Below, piece after piece: positions 23,583 to 35,198 of a stretch of 64,000 nt of DNA. This DNA comes from Psophocarpus tetragonolobus. Lineage: Eukaryota; Streptophyta; Magnoliopsida; Fabales; Fabaceae. The notes beneath the pieces are model-generated. The model searched no databases. It saw only the letters and a program-made list of their open reading frames with translations, and had not been told where the DNA came from. The stretch covers positions 19,557,482 through 19,621,481 of the forward strand of contig CM075691.1 of the NCBI GenBank assembly GCA_037954015.1, in the 5' to 3' direction. The position numbers and the translations under genes were made by a program. Within the stretch, counting starts at the first letter, position 1, and every line of letters begins with the position of its first letter.

Positions 23583-23758
23583 TGATTAATTGATATACAC
23601 AGTCAGTGTAAAGAATTTTACACTGACATTCAATCACAATCATTCATTCATGATAAATTTATTAACTTTACTAATTGTTATTACTTTAAAAATTACATAA
23701 ATAAAAAATCAGGATTGAATTTCAGCGTAAAAATTCTTACACATATACCAATTAAATT
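23583..23758. mobile_element. MITE, copy 2
   Basis: A diverged relative of the MITE 300 bp upstream, in the same orientation: TGATTAATTGATATACACAG at the left, CATATACCAATTAAAT at the right, with TTTTACACTGACATTCAATC inside. Similar length (176 bp). The middle part shares ATTCATGATAAATTTATTAA-like sequence with copy 1. Confidence 0.75.
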
Positions 23759-24571
23759 GTAGATAAAAAATTTGACATCATTAATTTAATTGAAACTTCA
23801 TCCACCATGGGAAAAATAGTTTACTTGAAAGAGTTTTTGTCAGTGAGGACTCAAATAACGGGGTTCAATGAGTGGAAAGGAATACTATGTTCTTACAAGC
23901 TCATGATAATCCCAAACAAGCATTAACTTGTTGGGAATCATTTATGATTTTTCACTTCTATTAATATATTTCTTTTACCAATAAAAAAAAATAAAAAATA
24001 TAATAAATAATTTAATGAATTGAATATACTAAATCAATTATTACTATTTATCAGTCATATTTTATATACTTGAAAAAGATAGCAGGCCAAATTACAGTAA
24101 CTAATTAATTACACTCGTGTTCTTCTTTCCACCTTATATAAATATTAAGTATTTGTGAATATATAACCCTATAACAGGCAATAGCGTACATGAGTGGACT
24201 AGAATACTGGACGGCTAAAACTGCCGACAAAAGCATCATTCCAAAAAGGGCAAAAGGGAAGAATACCACTAATCCTGTTCATAAAATTTTGAGATAACAT
24301 ATTCTGAAAAGAAAAATAAGATACATGCTAGATAATCTATAAATATATGTGAGACATTTTTAGCAAAGACGTGTTAGGTCAGACATATTTTACATTTTAG
24401 ACCAATATTATAGTAAAACAATTAAAAGCCAGCGATTCTTATGTATATAATTTGGAGTGTGAGGTTGAGTTGCAAAACTATCACATAATTGTTTCTCATG
24501 CACTATCTTATGCAACAGCAAGAAAAGCTAAACAACCTTAATTAGCTTCGGCATGCACTGTCTCTCTCTTT

Positions 24572-24576
<5 letters not shown>
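23759..24576. other. intergenic, upstream of the fucosyltransferase gene
   Basis: AT-rich, no gene seen. It may contain distal promoter sequence of the following gene, but no specific element can be called. Confidence 0.4.
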
Positions 24577-24630
<54 letters not shown>

Positions 24631-24641
24631 ATATATATATT
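24577..24641. repeat. (TA)n microsatellite
   Basis: About 65 bp of TA with one TT interruption, about 330 bp upstream of the fucosyltransferase start codon. Confidence 0.95.
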
Positions 24642-24968
24642 TAAATCTTTAAAAACATAAGTAACTTTATGATATATATATATAGCCAACTTCAAACTAG
24701 GACCACAATATTATGGAACACGTATTACCTTATCCCTAAACCCCAGAAATAGTTATGAAATAGAGTAAGTTAAACAGTTGTACAAGAAAATTGAATGCAA
24801 ACAAGGTTAATGGGAGAGAATTACAAGCCCTTTGGACATGATTTCATATGGCTTATTGTCTTGGCATGAATCATGTGCATGTGTGTAATTCTCTTCATTC
24901 TAGTTATACTCTTATTTGCTTTCCCATAATAATTTTCTTGTCAATTTCAAAGCGTTTGCTCGCTAGAC

Positions 24969-27900
24969 ATGGAAATCGTTCTTCAAGCCGCCTCGGTGGA
25001 AAAGATTGGAATTAGTTCCAAGAGATTAAAATTTGGCGTTGTTCTGTTCCTTATATTATTGCCTGTTGCTGTCATCGTTTATTCGCTGTACCGAAACTCT
25101 GGTTTTGTTAACATCGAGGAGTTATCCGAAGCAGAAGATTCCCCTCAAAACTCCGCAATTCCATTGGAAAGAAGAGTCCACAACAATTACACAGTTTCCT
25201 TGGTACGTAACATTAAGGCTATGTTTGTCTAAGTTTTTTTAGAAATATTTTTAGAAGAAAATATAAAAAAGTTCCCAAAAACTTTTTTGATAAACTTTTT
25301 TAATATTATCTTGTAAAAGATCTTTCATTTTTTAATTTTTTTTTCTTATTTTTTCTCTTCTTATTGCCTAATTAATTATCAGAATTTCTGACCCAACTTT
25401 TGTTGTGTTGGTTAATTTTTTCCGGACTAAACCTCAATTTACTTCCATCATGTATTTGGCAAATTCAAGGTGCTGCCAGGCAATGGAACCGCTGCAGAAG
25501 AAAGAGTTACAACTAAGAATATTACTACTGCATCAGGTATGTACTCTACAATAAGCAGAGTGTCTAGTTATTTATTTTTCTGATGTCATACACTGTGGTT
25601 CCTAACTCATTGAGATTTCTAATAACACGACAAGTGAAATAAGATTAAAAATTTAATAAGATTAATTCTCCAATTATTTAAAACATTTCAATTAACTTCC
25701 TTAATCATTAAAAAGTTTAAGAGGCATACAAACAATTTGCAGTTGAAGAAAAAAAAATTTTTATGTTGAAAGAAAAATTGAAATTTCTCAAAGGAAAGTT
25801 GAAGGAGTGGAATAATGATGTGTTTAACGACATTGATAGCAAAATTACTAGAAGAGCTAAACATGAAAATAAAATTGGGGGTTTGGACCAGGTTGCTGAT
25901 GGGAATAGAATTCAGAACTTGAGAAAATGGATAAGAAAGAAGTGTTCTTTGATGCATAAAAAATTCAAGGTGAAATTATTAAAAAAAGAGAATGTCAACT
26001 GTAATTTTTTTCATAAAGCAATGGTAAACAGAAGAAAAACAAATAGAATCTTGAGTTTTATTTTTGATGGAGAGGATTTGGGTGATATGGTTAGCCTTAA
26101 AAGGAAGATTAAAGAGCAGTTTAGCCAACATTTTCAAAATTAGGATTGGCGTCAACCTCACCTTGATGGTGTTTTTCCTTTTTAGGTTAACACCTCCGGA
26201 CTTCTATGCCCCCAACTTCTTCATTTCTTTCGTGGACACCGTTATTTTATTTACAAACACACATGCTCAAAGAGATGAAACAAAATCAGTCAAAGCAACG
26301 GTACAACAATCACAATAATGTAACAATATACTTTTTTAAGATCAACATGTTTATGACCCAACTCCAGCACAGTACCGGTTGATGAAACCCAACGATTTTA
26401 TCTGATCTACCGATCAAGTATCATCTACAGATAGTGACTCCAAACCAACACCACCACCATATTGAGGAACACCAAGTTGAATAAGAAATTGTGGGATAGA
26501 CCATGTCACCCACAAGCTATTTTTCCTTAGCTTATAGTTCTTGTTAAAGAAGTTAAAAGTAGATCAAGAATTTACGTGGTGTGATATTTCACATTATTCG
26601 AAGAATCCTACATGCTATCGAAGTGGTTACTCATCCAATACAGTGGAAACCCATCTCAGATCCTGTTCTTAGGAATGAGAGCTCTAACCTTAAAATACTT
26701 ACCCTTACATTTATACGATGACGTATACAATGAAAGCAAACCCCTTTCAACCATACTACTAAATGACACCCAGCTAGATCAATTGTTTTGTTTAAATTCA
26801 AAATAGTAGAAAAAAAAAGCCAATTGTTGCTTCTACATCGATGCTCTCGCACACCATCTGGAAAACCCTCATAAAAGTGTAATTGTTAGGATTACGTTGG
26901 GAGGGTGCCACATTCACCCGAGTTATGACTCCTTTTTTGAAGTCGATAATCGAAAGGTCACGCGTGACGACTTCTTATGAAGGCATGACTCACACACCAC
27001 ATTTTCCTCGACCTCATTGCTCATAAACACACACTTATCCTTCAGTGCATTCATCATCTTCCATCGAAATAGTAGTATAGTATTTCCAAACATATCTTTC
27101 TTTACTCATGGGTACATTGCTTGTCAATCTATAGTCGTTGCCCTCTCCACCAACAACTAAAAACGTTTCTCCTTCCCTACCCTAGAAATGTAAAAGGAGA
27201 AGGGAGAAAAAGACTTATATCTCCAAACTAGCAACACCAGTCATACTGGGACACTGCTGCTGAACCACCACAATCACTCATCACCGCTACTACAAAACCA
27301 CTGCAAAGAGATATTTTAACTAGAAAAAGAGATGTTTTGACTAGACAAATATCACTTCAGGTAGATCAAGTTCTTTTCCCACATTCTCAATGACTTTTCA
27401 AAAAGACACCCACACGACAACCAACGCAATGCCTAGGGTCGAATCGTCTAACGCATGAACTATTAAAACAACTACTTATAAAGATGCCTTTTTCCTTTTT
27501 CAAATAAGCCTTCTCCATCCTACAAGAGCTCGAGTCTAGGGAGCTAGTGGATTGAGGTAGGGAAGCTAACGACCTACCTGCCATGATCTAGTAGTTCTTA
27601 ACATGGGACCAGATTTGTTGGCGACTACCCAATGCATGATCCACGACCCTACAAAACAGGGCATTGTCTTGGAGCATCTCCAAGGAAAAATTGAGTTTTT
27701 TTATCTTATCCAAATGTACCATTTCACATCATTTTAAAAATCAATTCTATTTTTTAATCTAAAAATTACAGTTTGTAATCTTTAAACACTTTCAATAAAT
27801 CACACATTGCAACGTCATTAAATTTAATATTTATTTTTAATTATTGAAAAAAAATTTAAATAATTATATTAATTAAATTAAAATTATATCATTTAAGTTA

Positions 27901-30256
27901 AATAATTTATATTAAATAATTATATAGTTTAAATAATTTTAATTAAATAATTATGTAATTTAAATTATATAATTTAATTATGAAAAAAAATACAAAAAAT
28001 AAAAAATATTTAAAACTGAAATACTTTTGAGAATCAGGAGGATCTTGCAATAAAAAACGTTTAAAACTGAAATTTTTATGGCCAAGAAAGGATTTTGCAA
28101 ATTTTCGGGTGGTTATAGATAGTATGAAAAATAATAAGGAGGATTGTGAGAATTATTATTTGTGGGAAGTGGTGGCAAGACCAGAGTTGAAGGAGACAAA
28201 TTTTGGTTATTTTCGTTTGGTAATGGAATTTGGTACGCTTGAAAAAAAATTTTATAATAGGATTGTCAATTTTGTTGATTTGGATCTATTTGACAAGAAA
28301 AAAAAACTAAACTTGATACAGACAATCACTATTATGAGACAAAGAATGAGTTTGGAGGAAGATGAAATTTTGGTCAGATATCAATTTATAGGTAAGAATT
28401 ACCCAACTTTTTTAAGAAAAAATAATTTTTAAAAAAAAAATGCACCCAGCATTCAAATTTCATTAACGTTCCCATATCCCTTCCCAACGTGTAAAAAATT
28501 TATCTATCATACAAATAACAAACACACATGCTCACTTATTTTAATGAAATGAATCATTTTCTATTTTTTTAGTGTGTTTTTTCATTTTTATGCTTAAAAT
28601 AACGCATTGCTATTACAGTTTGTTCCTTTGATTACAATAATTTCCTCAAACTGAATCGTAACATAACACTCATCATACAATGAACATAAACATAAACTTC
28701 AGACTGTAAAATACTTCTTTTGATAATTTCTTCTTGTACTTTCTAATTAACTAATCGATATGATGCTTTTTATTAAATTTGTAGGATCAAAAAATGCTTC
28801 ATTGTCAACTTCAACAAATGACTCAACTTCAAATTTTGTAAATCCTGATGACAATGACAAACTACTGGGTGGACTTTTAACCTCTGGGTTTGACGAAGCA
28901 TCATGCAAAAGTAGGACGCAGTTCCACTTGTTACGCAAAGCTTCTCCTCACAAACCTTCTCCATATTTAGTATCTAAACTACGTAACTATGAAGATCTTC
29001 ATAGACGGTGTGGGCCTAATACTAAAGCATACCATAAAACCATGATGAAGATTGTACGGTCCAAGAACCATGACACTGCCACAATGTGTAAATACGTTAT
29101 CTGGACAGCTGCTCATGGTTTGGGGAACCAAATGATTAGCATGACTGCAACATTTCTTTATGCTATGCTCACTGATCGTGTGATGCTTGTAAAATTTGAG
29201 AAAGACAAACTTAACCTATTTTGTGAACCATTTCTCAATTCGAGTTGGATATTGCCTAAGAATTCCCCCTATTGGTCTTGGAATAAACAAAATACTGAGA
29301 TATATCAGACCATGATAGAGAATGATAAGGCTAGCAATTCAAAGGAAGGTTTACCATCAGCTTTGTTTATTAATCTACGATTCAGCCGCCAGAATCCTGA
29401 GAGGTTTTTTCACTGTGATCATAGTCAAGATCTTCTTCGAAAGGTCCCTTTATTGATTCTGCAATCTGATCAATACTTTGTCCCTTCTATCCTCATGAAT
29501 CGAATTTTTAACTTGGAGATGATCAAAATGTTCCCAGAGAGGGACACTGTTTTCCACCATTTGGCTCGGTACCTTTTTCACCCTTCAAATGAAGCATGGG
29601 AACAAATCAGTAGCTACTACAACACACACTTGGCCAAGGCAGATGAACAGATAGGCTTACAAATAAGATTATTCAACCCTTCCACTCCAAAGCAAGCAAT
29701 TATGCATCTAGTTTTGCGTTGTATTACAAAGCATAACATACTGCCTGAACTCGATGATTTGCAAACTTCAACAAGTAGAAAAAACCAAACTATAAAGGCA
29801 GTGCTTGTGGTATCTTTATATAGAGAGTTTGGAGACAATTTACGAAGTATGTATCTGAATAAACCAACAGTGAGTGGGGAGGTTATTGAAGTTTATCAGC
29901 CAAGTAATGAAGGGAGGCAAAAGTATAATGATGATAAGCATAATATGAAAGCTTGGATAGACATGTATCTGCTAAGTTTATCCAACATGTTGGCTACTAC
30001 CTCTCTCTCCACTTTTGGCTATGTTGCTCAAGGATTGGGAAATTTAAAGCCATGGCTACTTTACAGGCAACTTGATAACAAGACACACTCTGAAATTTGT
30101 GAAAGGGATTTCTCATCAGAGCCTTGTTACCATACTCCCCCCAGGCATTACTGCAATGGAGATTCAATGACAGGTATCTCTTCTTCTTTCCCCTATTTGC
30201 GGAGGTGCAGGGATCTTTATTTTGGTGTGAAGTTGGCGGTTAACAGTTCTGTGTAG
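24969..30256 (+). CDS. GT37-family alpha-1,2-fucosyltransferase (xyloglucan FUT-like), three exons
   Basis: The product, inferred from three exons (24,969-25,202; 25,470-25,536; 28,785-30,256), has 590 residues. It should move L-fucose from GDP-fucose to galactose on cell-wall glycans such as xyloglucan or arabinogalactan, in the Golgi. Seen: a short cytoplasmic N-terminus, one membrane anchor at residues 22-41, a Ser/Asn-rich stem with NxT sites, then the GT37 domain from about residue 155 (PHKPSPYLVSKLRNYEDLHR). Conserved blocks are HGLGNQMISM (211-220), TVFHHLARYLFHPSN, IGLQIRLF (390-397, with the family's sugar-nucleotide-binding Arg at 395) and STFGYVAQGLG (509-519). Splice sites are GT/AG and phases agree (phase 0, then phase 1 completing Gly101). 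GLGNQ replaces the commoner GLGNR. Intron 2 is 3.25 kb and full of transposon debris. Exact acceptor sugar cannot be told. Exon 2 is the least certain part. Confidence 0.88.
25203..25469 (+). other. intron 1 of the fucosyltransferase gene
   Basis: Starts GTACGT and ends TTCAAG, T-rich. The reading frame runs from residue 78 into VLPGNGTAAEERV of exon 2. Reading into the intron instead would end the protein after ten residues. Confidence 0.7.
25742..26180 (+). pseudogene. LINE ORF2 fragment inside intron 2
   Basis: An open frame at 25,763-26,143 matches the region between endonuclease and RT of plant LINEs: LKEKLKFLKGKLKEWNNDVF at the start, later NCNFFHKAMVNRRKTNRI and IKEQFSQHF, followed after a stop by a WRQPHLDGV-like stretch. 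The corresponding part of the full LINE at 12.5 kb shows the same plan (KWAINGDNNFRYFHNCFKSR). No RT box follows, so this is a small piece. Confidence 0.8.
26820..27060 (-). pseudogene. possible retroelement gag-N-terminal fragment (gypsy-type transposon domain)
   Basis: Read on the minus strand, about 26,840-26,970 gives VTFRLSTSKK, then after a one-base shift VITRVNVAPSQ, and NPNNYTFMRVFQMVCESID. This resembles the plant 'putative gypsy type transposon' domain found before gag in some elements, with its VNVAPSQLHPNSWAFI-like core. It is short and frameshifted, so only a tentative call. Confidence 0.4.
28109..28432 (+). other. unexplained open frame of 107 residues in intron 2
   Basis: The frame reads MVIDSMKNNKEDCENYYLWE at the start and includes GYFRLVMEFGTLEKKFYNRI. 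It has a normal-looking amino-acid mix with charged and aromatic residues, unlike the low-complexity frames around it. I do not recognise the family. It could be an exon fragment of a captured gene or a piece of a transposon protein. It is not in a position to be spliced into the fucosyltransferase, because it ends in a stop and lacks clear splice sites. Confidence 0.3.
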
Positions 30257-31157
30257 TTGTACTTGTATTAATAATGGTGATAGGTATGATTTCAAGGAAA
30301 AAATCATAATTGGTAGGAAATTTTAAGGTGTATTTTTTAATTTGAGAAATATTTTATTTTTTTAATCAATTAAATAGTAGATTTTATTTAAGTATTTTTT
30401 AATAAATTAAAATAAATTTTATTTATTGATTTTTAAATAATTAAATATGTTTAGGATTTATAATAAAATAATTTTGTAAAATTATTTAAAATAAGTCTTA
30501 TAAATAAGTTGTTAAAATAAATAAATAAATAAAAATTATTTTAATTATTAAAAAATCACTTAAATGAAATTTTTAATTTGATTTATTAAAAAAAAGTATC
30601 AATACCTCTTAAATTAAGAAAGACACCTAAACTCAATTAACCCGTGAACAAGTGTTTAGTTAACAAATGGTTTCAACTCCAAAACAAATTTACCTGTGAG
30701 TATAATGATTCGATCTGTATAACATTTTTGCTGGTGATTTGGTTATCAATAAATCGAGATTCTTATCATTTATTGTCTTAGGGTTTTTAGTTATATAAAT
30801 TTAGGATATAAGTTTTAGTTGAAAATTAGTTAATCACTTCAAATTTTGTAATTTAAAAAGAAATTGTTTAGTCGCTCTATTTAAATTAACCACTCTCCTA
30901 ATATATCTGATATTATTTTCTTCTCTTTAAACTATTCTCTCACATTGGAATTTAGATTAGGTAACATCCTCAACATTCTTTTTCCATTCCTTTTTCCTAA
31001 TTTTTTTTTTCAAAGTTTCTCATTGTATTGGTGTCTCCTTTTCTACATGTATCCAACCTCAAAATTTATTTAGATAAAAATAATGCTTTTAGTTGTTTTT
31101 TATGGCATACATTGATTACATTTTTATTTTAAGACATTAATATATTTTATAAAGTAC
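30257..31157. other. AT-rich 3' flank of the fucosyltransferase gene
   Basis: The fucosyltransferase untranslated region and polyadenylation site should lie in the first 300 bp; no strong AATAAA stands out from the AT-rich background. No other gene seen. Confidence 0.45.
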
Positions 31158-31174
31158 GTGTTAAGAAGATTTGA

Positions 31175-31421
31175 AATATTTGAACAGCCTCAATCCATGA
31201 ATAAGGTCATTCTTGTAGAATTAAAGATGCTATGCTTTTGGTTGAAGTTGGAGAACCTTTCTTTCCGACAACAACACTTCAATGAGGTTGAAGACAATTC
31301 CCCAATGAATATAGAACTTGACACAGTTGATGAAATAAGAAACCATACACTCATAGTTGTTGAAGCTTGCAAACAAAGGATAATCAGAGGTTCAACTCCA
31401 AGCTTATGTACAACTAATTAG
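31175..31421 (+). pseudogene. gypsy integrase C-terminal fragment
   Basis: The translated pieces DAMLLVEVGEP, then SFRQQHFNEVEDNSPMNIEL, then DEIRNHTLIVVEACKQRI match the C-terminal part of a Ty3/gypsy integrase (family pattern: SFRRQHF followed by DEVRDRAQI..EACKQR). One frameshift lies near 31,255. No flanking LTR or pol was found; it is an orphan fragment. Confidence 0.7.
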
Positions 31422-31834
31422 TATTTTTCTTCTTTTTTCTTTTTCTTTTCTTCAAAATTCTCAATGAGATTGGTCTCTTTTTCTCTCACTTAAAATAGCC
31501 AACCCACGTGTATCAGATTCTAGCACCTGACAGTTAAATATTTTTCCATCCAAATTTACAAAATCAATCCTTGTATATATACTCAACGCAAGATAACAAT
31601 AGTTTACACATGTATGTTTAACTCCATTCAATAGCAAAATAATAAAATTGTGCAACACCTTTGACAATCGGGTTTTCCATAGTAAAAGTAAACCCCAACT
31701 ATCACCCAGTTAAACTTTTGTTGCTTTTCTTTTGCCAAACAAATAATTTATGTAAACGGTGCATGAAAATTTAATGAAAACAGAAATGAAAAATTGTTAG
31801 AATTTTAGAACAGTTAGTTGTACTGAAAATTTGT
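31422..31834. other. intergenic, nothing recognised
   Basis: T-rich and AT-rich sequence with no recognisable gene. Confidence 0.4.
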
Positions 31835-32889
31835 TAGATTATAATAAAAGTAATCCATATATCTTTCAAGCACATCAGGCTGCGGTTTCCACAATCCAAG
31901 GCAGCCTCCACCGAAAAACAACACCATATCAATAACTTATTGCTGTAATTGCAACAAAGTAATTTCAAATCTACCCTTGTAGGTCATGGGCTTGCTATGG
32001 ATATTATGTATATGTTCTGTATTAATTGATTCAAAATATAATGGTATTTTAGATTTTTTATATTATTTTGGATTACAAAAAGAAATTGTCTAATCTTAGA
32101 GAGTTATTAACGCCTAATAAGGAACTAAGCCCGGATAAACACAACACTCACCTAGGTTTTAGTAAGAGAAAAAAGGATAAAACATAGGGTTATTGGTTTG
32201 AAGATAGAAGAGAGGTTTGAAAAAGAAAGAAGAGAAGGCAAATAAAAGAGGAAAGTCATGTTTAAATCTTATATTCATACCTTGTTTCTATTAATGTTTT
32301 TCCCTTTTTCATGGAGTTGTTGTGATTAGTTATAGTAATTGGTTAGTTGTAGATTTAGTTATTATTGCTTTATTATTGTTATATGCATTTTTTGTGAAAC
32401 TTTAATTGAGAATGAGTTTGATTATCTAAAGTGAGTTTTGGAGGACTAAGGAAATGTTAGGAGGAGTAAACCATGCAAGAATGACAACTTTGTGGTTGTT
32501 CAATGATGAGCATGTCCATGCTTAATTTGCATGCTATTGTGGAATTTTAAAAGTGATCTTCGTTAAAGTTGAAGCCATAGATGTTAACTAACCATTTTTT
32601 TGTTGATTTTAGAGAAAAGAGAGATCTAGAACTCAACTTATGATCAAATTAGCGATCAAAGGTCAAGGTGTCAGAATTATGTCTTATATTCATGTTTCCT
32701 CCAATTTCTAGCATAGTACACATTTGAACTGACTTTTGAGACATACATGAGAGTTGTAGATAAATCTATTATATTTTTTAAACTAGAAAAGAATTAAACT
32801 TAGAGGATTAATATAATGCTAGATATTGTAATCATATTTTAGAGATCATTGATGCTTAGTAAAATATAAGTGATGTAACACCCAAAACT
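31835..32889 (+). repeat. 1.05-kb dispersed repeat, copy 1
   Basis: Begins TAGATTATAATAAAAGTAAT and ends near TAACACCCAAAA. It pairs along its whole length with 47,008-48,051 in the same orientation, including GCTGCGGTTTCCA near the start and GGTCTAGAACTCAACTTA-like sequence in the second half. No coding sequence recognised. The sharp common start and end suggest a transposable unit, but no inverted ends or target duplications were seen. Confidence 0.8.
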
Positions 32890-32924
32890 TAGAGAAATAT
32901 AGTGATAATCTATAAGATTAATAA

Positions 32925-32968
<44 letters not shown>

Positions 32969-33040
32969 TGAATACCTTGAGTATTATGAATGAGGTTTTG
33001 TGCTATAAAAGCTCATGTTTTGAGTTATATGTGTTGATGA
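32890..33040. other. AT-rich with (TA)n at 32,931-32,965
   Basis: A short TA array in AT-rich DNA between the dispersed repeat and the next retroelement remnant. Confidence 0.7.
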
Positions 33041-33407
33041 ATGATAAACCAGATTTTTACCGTTATTTTTATCATGTTTAACATTTGATTGTAAGGAATG
33101 AATTGCCTATTTATTTGTAAAACTCAATTTTTAGTGTTCATTCTTACTTTAAGATATGGGAAGAAAAAGAGCCAAAATCAGACATTTTCAAAATAATTAC
33201 TGAATATGCAGCCAACACAACCGTACTCCATCTCAGCACAGTGCGCTAAGTCAATACAACCCAACAGTCAGGCCAAAAGTCAGCCAAAAGAAGCATCGTC
33301 ATGCTCAAAAGCAACATAGTCGTGCTACAATCACAAACCTCTTAGCACGACCATGCTTAAGAGCAGCACGACCGTGGTACAATTACAAAAGTTCGAGTAA
33401 GGTCATG
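33041..33407 (+). mobile_element. LTR fragment of an older Athila-like element, left of the insertion
   Basis: Contains repeated GCACGACCATGC / GCACGACCGTGG motifs, including AACCTCTTAGCACGACCATG, which recur on the far side of the gypsy element at about 41,472. Read as one sequence without the insertion, the two sides form an imperfect tandem repeat. This supports a single host element split by the insertion. The left boundary is a guess (near TGTGTTGATGAATG). Confidence 0.55.
33403..33407. repeat. target-site duplication, left copy
   Basis: TCATG immediately before the left LTR; the same pentamer follows the truncated right LTR at 41,460-41,464. Confidence 0.6.
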
Positions 33408-34180
33408 TGATGTGATCTTTGATGATCACGTGCCTAAAGGATCCTTTCTAAGGTCACTTGGAAGGGAAATGGATTTATGGAGAGGAAAGGAATGGGGTGA
33501 GGTGCCACCAATACTAGGTTTGATAAGTCAAAGGGGGGAGGCCACAAGGGAGGGGTCCCTTGATAACTCTTAGAAGCTCTCACAAAGGAGAAGGGGGGAC
33601 ACTCAAATGTAAGAACCGCACAACCAATATGGTCTCTAGGATTAAATTCAAGTGTAAAAAATACAAGTGAGGGGAGGAGCTCCTATTTATAGAGGTAGCT
33701 AACCTCTTGAACAAGATAACCTTAAAAAGAAGGGCTAGGATTAAAAGGAGAAATCTAAGGGAGGAGGATTGAGAAACAATTCCCTTCTTAGACCATTAAA
33801 CTTGGTGCCCAAGTTTCTCAAACCAAGGACCAAGATTCCTTCTTATTAGCTTAGGAAGTTTATGTAGGAAAAGAGGGGTGTAGATATCAAGGCTACCCCT
33901 TATTTCCTTCATAAAGACCCAAAAAGCTAAATCTACCCTTTAAATTCCTAAGACACCTCCTAAAATAAAAAATGGCCTAAATACATGTCCCAAATTAAAT
34001 TTCTAATGCTCCTCAAAATTAAAATAAAGGAAAATTACATTTTATTAACTAAAGTCCCTAACCTAATATCTTCACTCTCCATAGAAGGTGAAGTCTTCCT
34101 TTGTCTGCAAGGGCTAGGTCTTCTTCAATCCTTTTAGCCATGCCCTAGTGATAGGTCCTTGGCTAGGCATGATCACATCA
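33408..34180 (-). repeat. 3' LTR of the 33-kb gypsy element
   Basis: 773 bp, bounded by TGATGTGATC and its exact inverse GATCACATCA. It is complete, and it fixes the true LTR ends for the family. The pol frame ends about 65 bp inside it, as in the related copy at 1.84 kb. Confidence 0.9.
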
Positions 34181-35190
34181 TCTCCTCCCCCTTGGAGAGG
34201 ATTTGACCTCAAATCCATGGGGTCTTCATCATTTTCAGCACCTACAAATAGAGACAAATCAAAAACATTAAAACTGGTGCTTACCCCATAATCCTCAGGC
34301 AGATCTAAAACATAAGCATTATTACCGATCCGCTCAAGGATTTGGAAAGGTCCATCTCCTCTTGGGCTAAGTTTGGACTTCCTTTGAGAAAGAAATCTAT
34401 CCTTTCTCAAGTGAAGCCATACCCAGTCGCCTTTTTCTAAGATGACCTCTTTCCTCCCCCTATTGGCAAAAGTAGCATCTCTCAAGGATTAGCATTGTAT
34501 GTTAGCTTTAACCCTCTCATGTAATTGTTTTACAAAAATGGCTTTTGTCTTTCCTTCTTTATGCACAACAATAGAAAGAGAAGAGGTAAAATATCTAAAG
34601 GAGTACGAGGATTAAAGCCATAGACCATTTCAAATGGAGAATGCTTGGTGGTTCTATGAACCACCCGGTTATAATCAAATTCAATTTGGGGAAGGTACTT
34701 ATCCCAAGACTTATGGTTGCCTTTAAGGAAAGCCCTTAGCATAGTGGATAAAGATCTATTCACCACTTAGCCCATCAGTTTGAGGGTGACACTATTGAAG
34801 AGGGTATGTCATGTAATCAGACAACCTCTTCAAAGAAAAGTTTTGTGATGTTGCTCGCATCATCCACTTTGTGGTAGGGAATAAAATGGGTCATTTTTTA
34901 AAATCGGTCCACCACCACAAATATGGAGTCTGCACCTCGTTGGGTTCTTGGGAGCCCAAGGATGAAATCCATGCTAATATCCTTCCAAGGTGTAGAAGGA
35001 GCAGGTAAAGGTGTGTATACTCCATGAGGTATTGCTTTAGCCTTTGCTTGCAAGAAAGCTATACATCTAGAGCAATGTCTATGGACATCTCTACACGTAT
35101 GGGGCTAAAAGAATTTCTCTTGTAAAAGCAGGAGGGTTTTTGAAATCCCAAAATGCCCCATGAGCCCACCTTCATGGCTCTCTTTTGTGA
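34114..35190 (-). pseudogene. integrase of the 33-kb gypsy element, broken
   Basis: The C-terminal part is at 34,114-34,485 (GDWVWLHLRK, SKLSPRGDGPFQILERIG), the end of the core at 34,530-34,766 (NHKSWDKYLPQIEFDYNRVV, MVYGFNPRTPLDILP). The zinc finger and first part of the core, about 34,770-35,190, is readable in fragments with stops; the SMDFILGLPRTQRG-like block lies near 34,930-34,970. It would insert element cDNA into the genome. No chromodomain is visible at the C-terminus. Three or more breaks; inactive. Confidence 0.85.
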
Positions 35191-35198
35191 GTAAGTTC

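Larger units (their letters stand above)
25537..28784 (+). other. intron 2 of the fucosyltransferase gene, 3.25 kb
   Basis: Starts GTATGT and ends AAATTTGTAG. It contains a LINE fragment, a possible gypsy-type fragment on the other strand, AT-rich filler (27,700-28,020) and one unexplained open frame (28,109-28,432). The size is inflated by these insertions. Confidence 0.65.
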
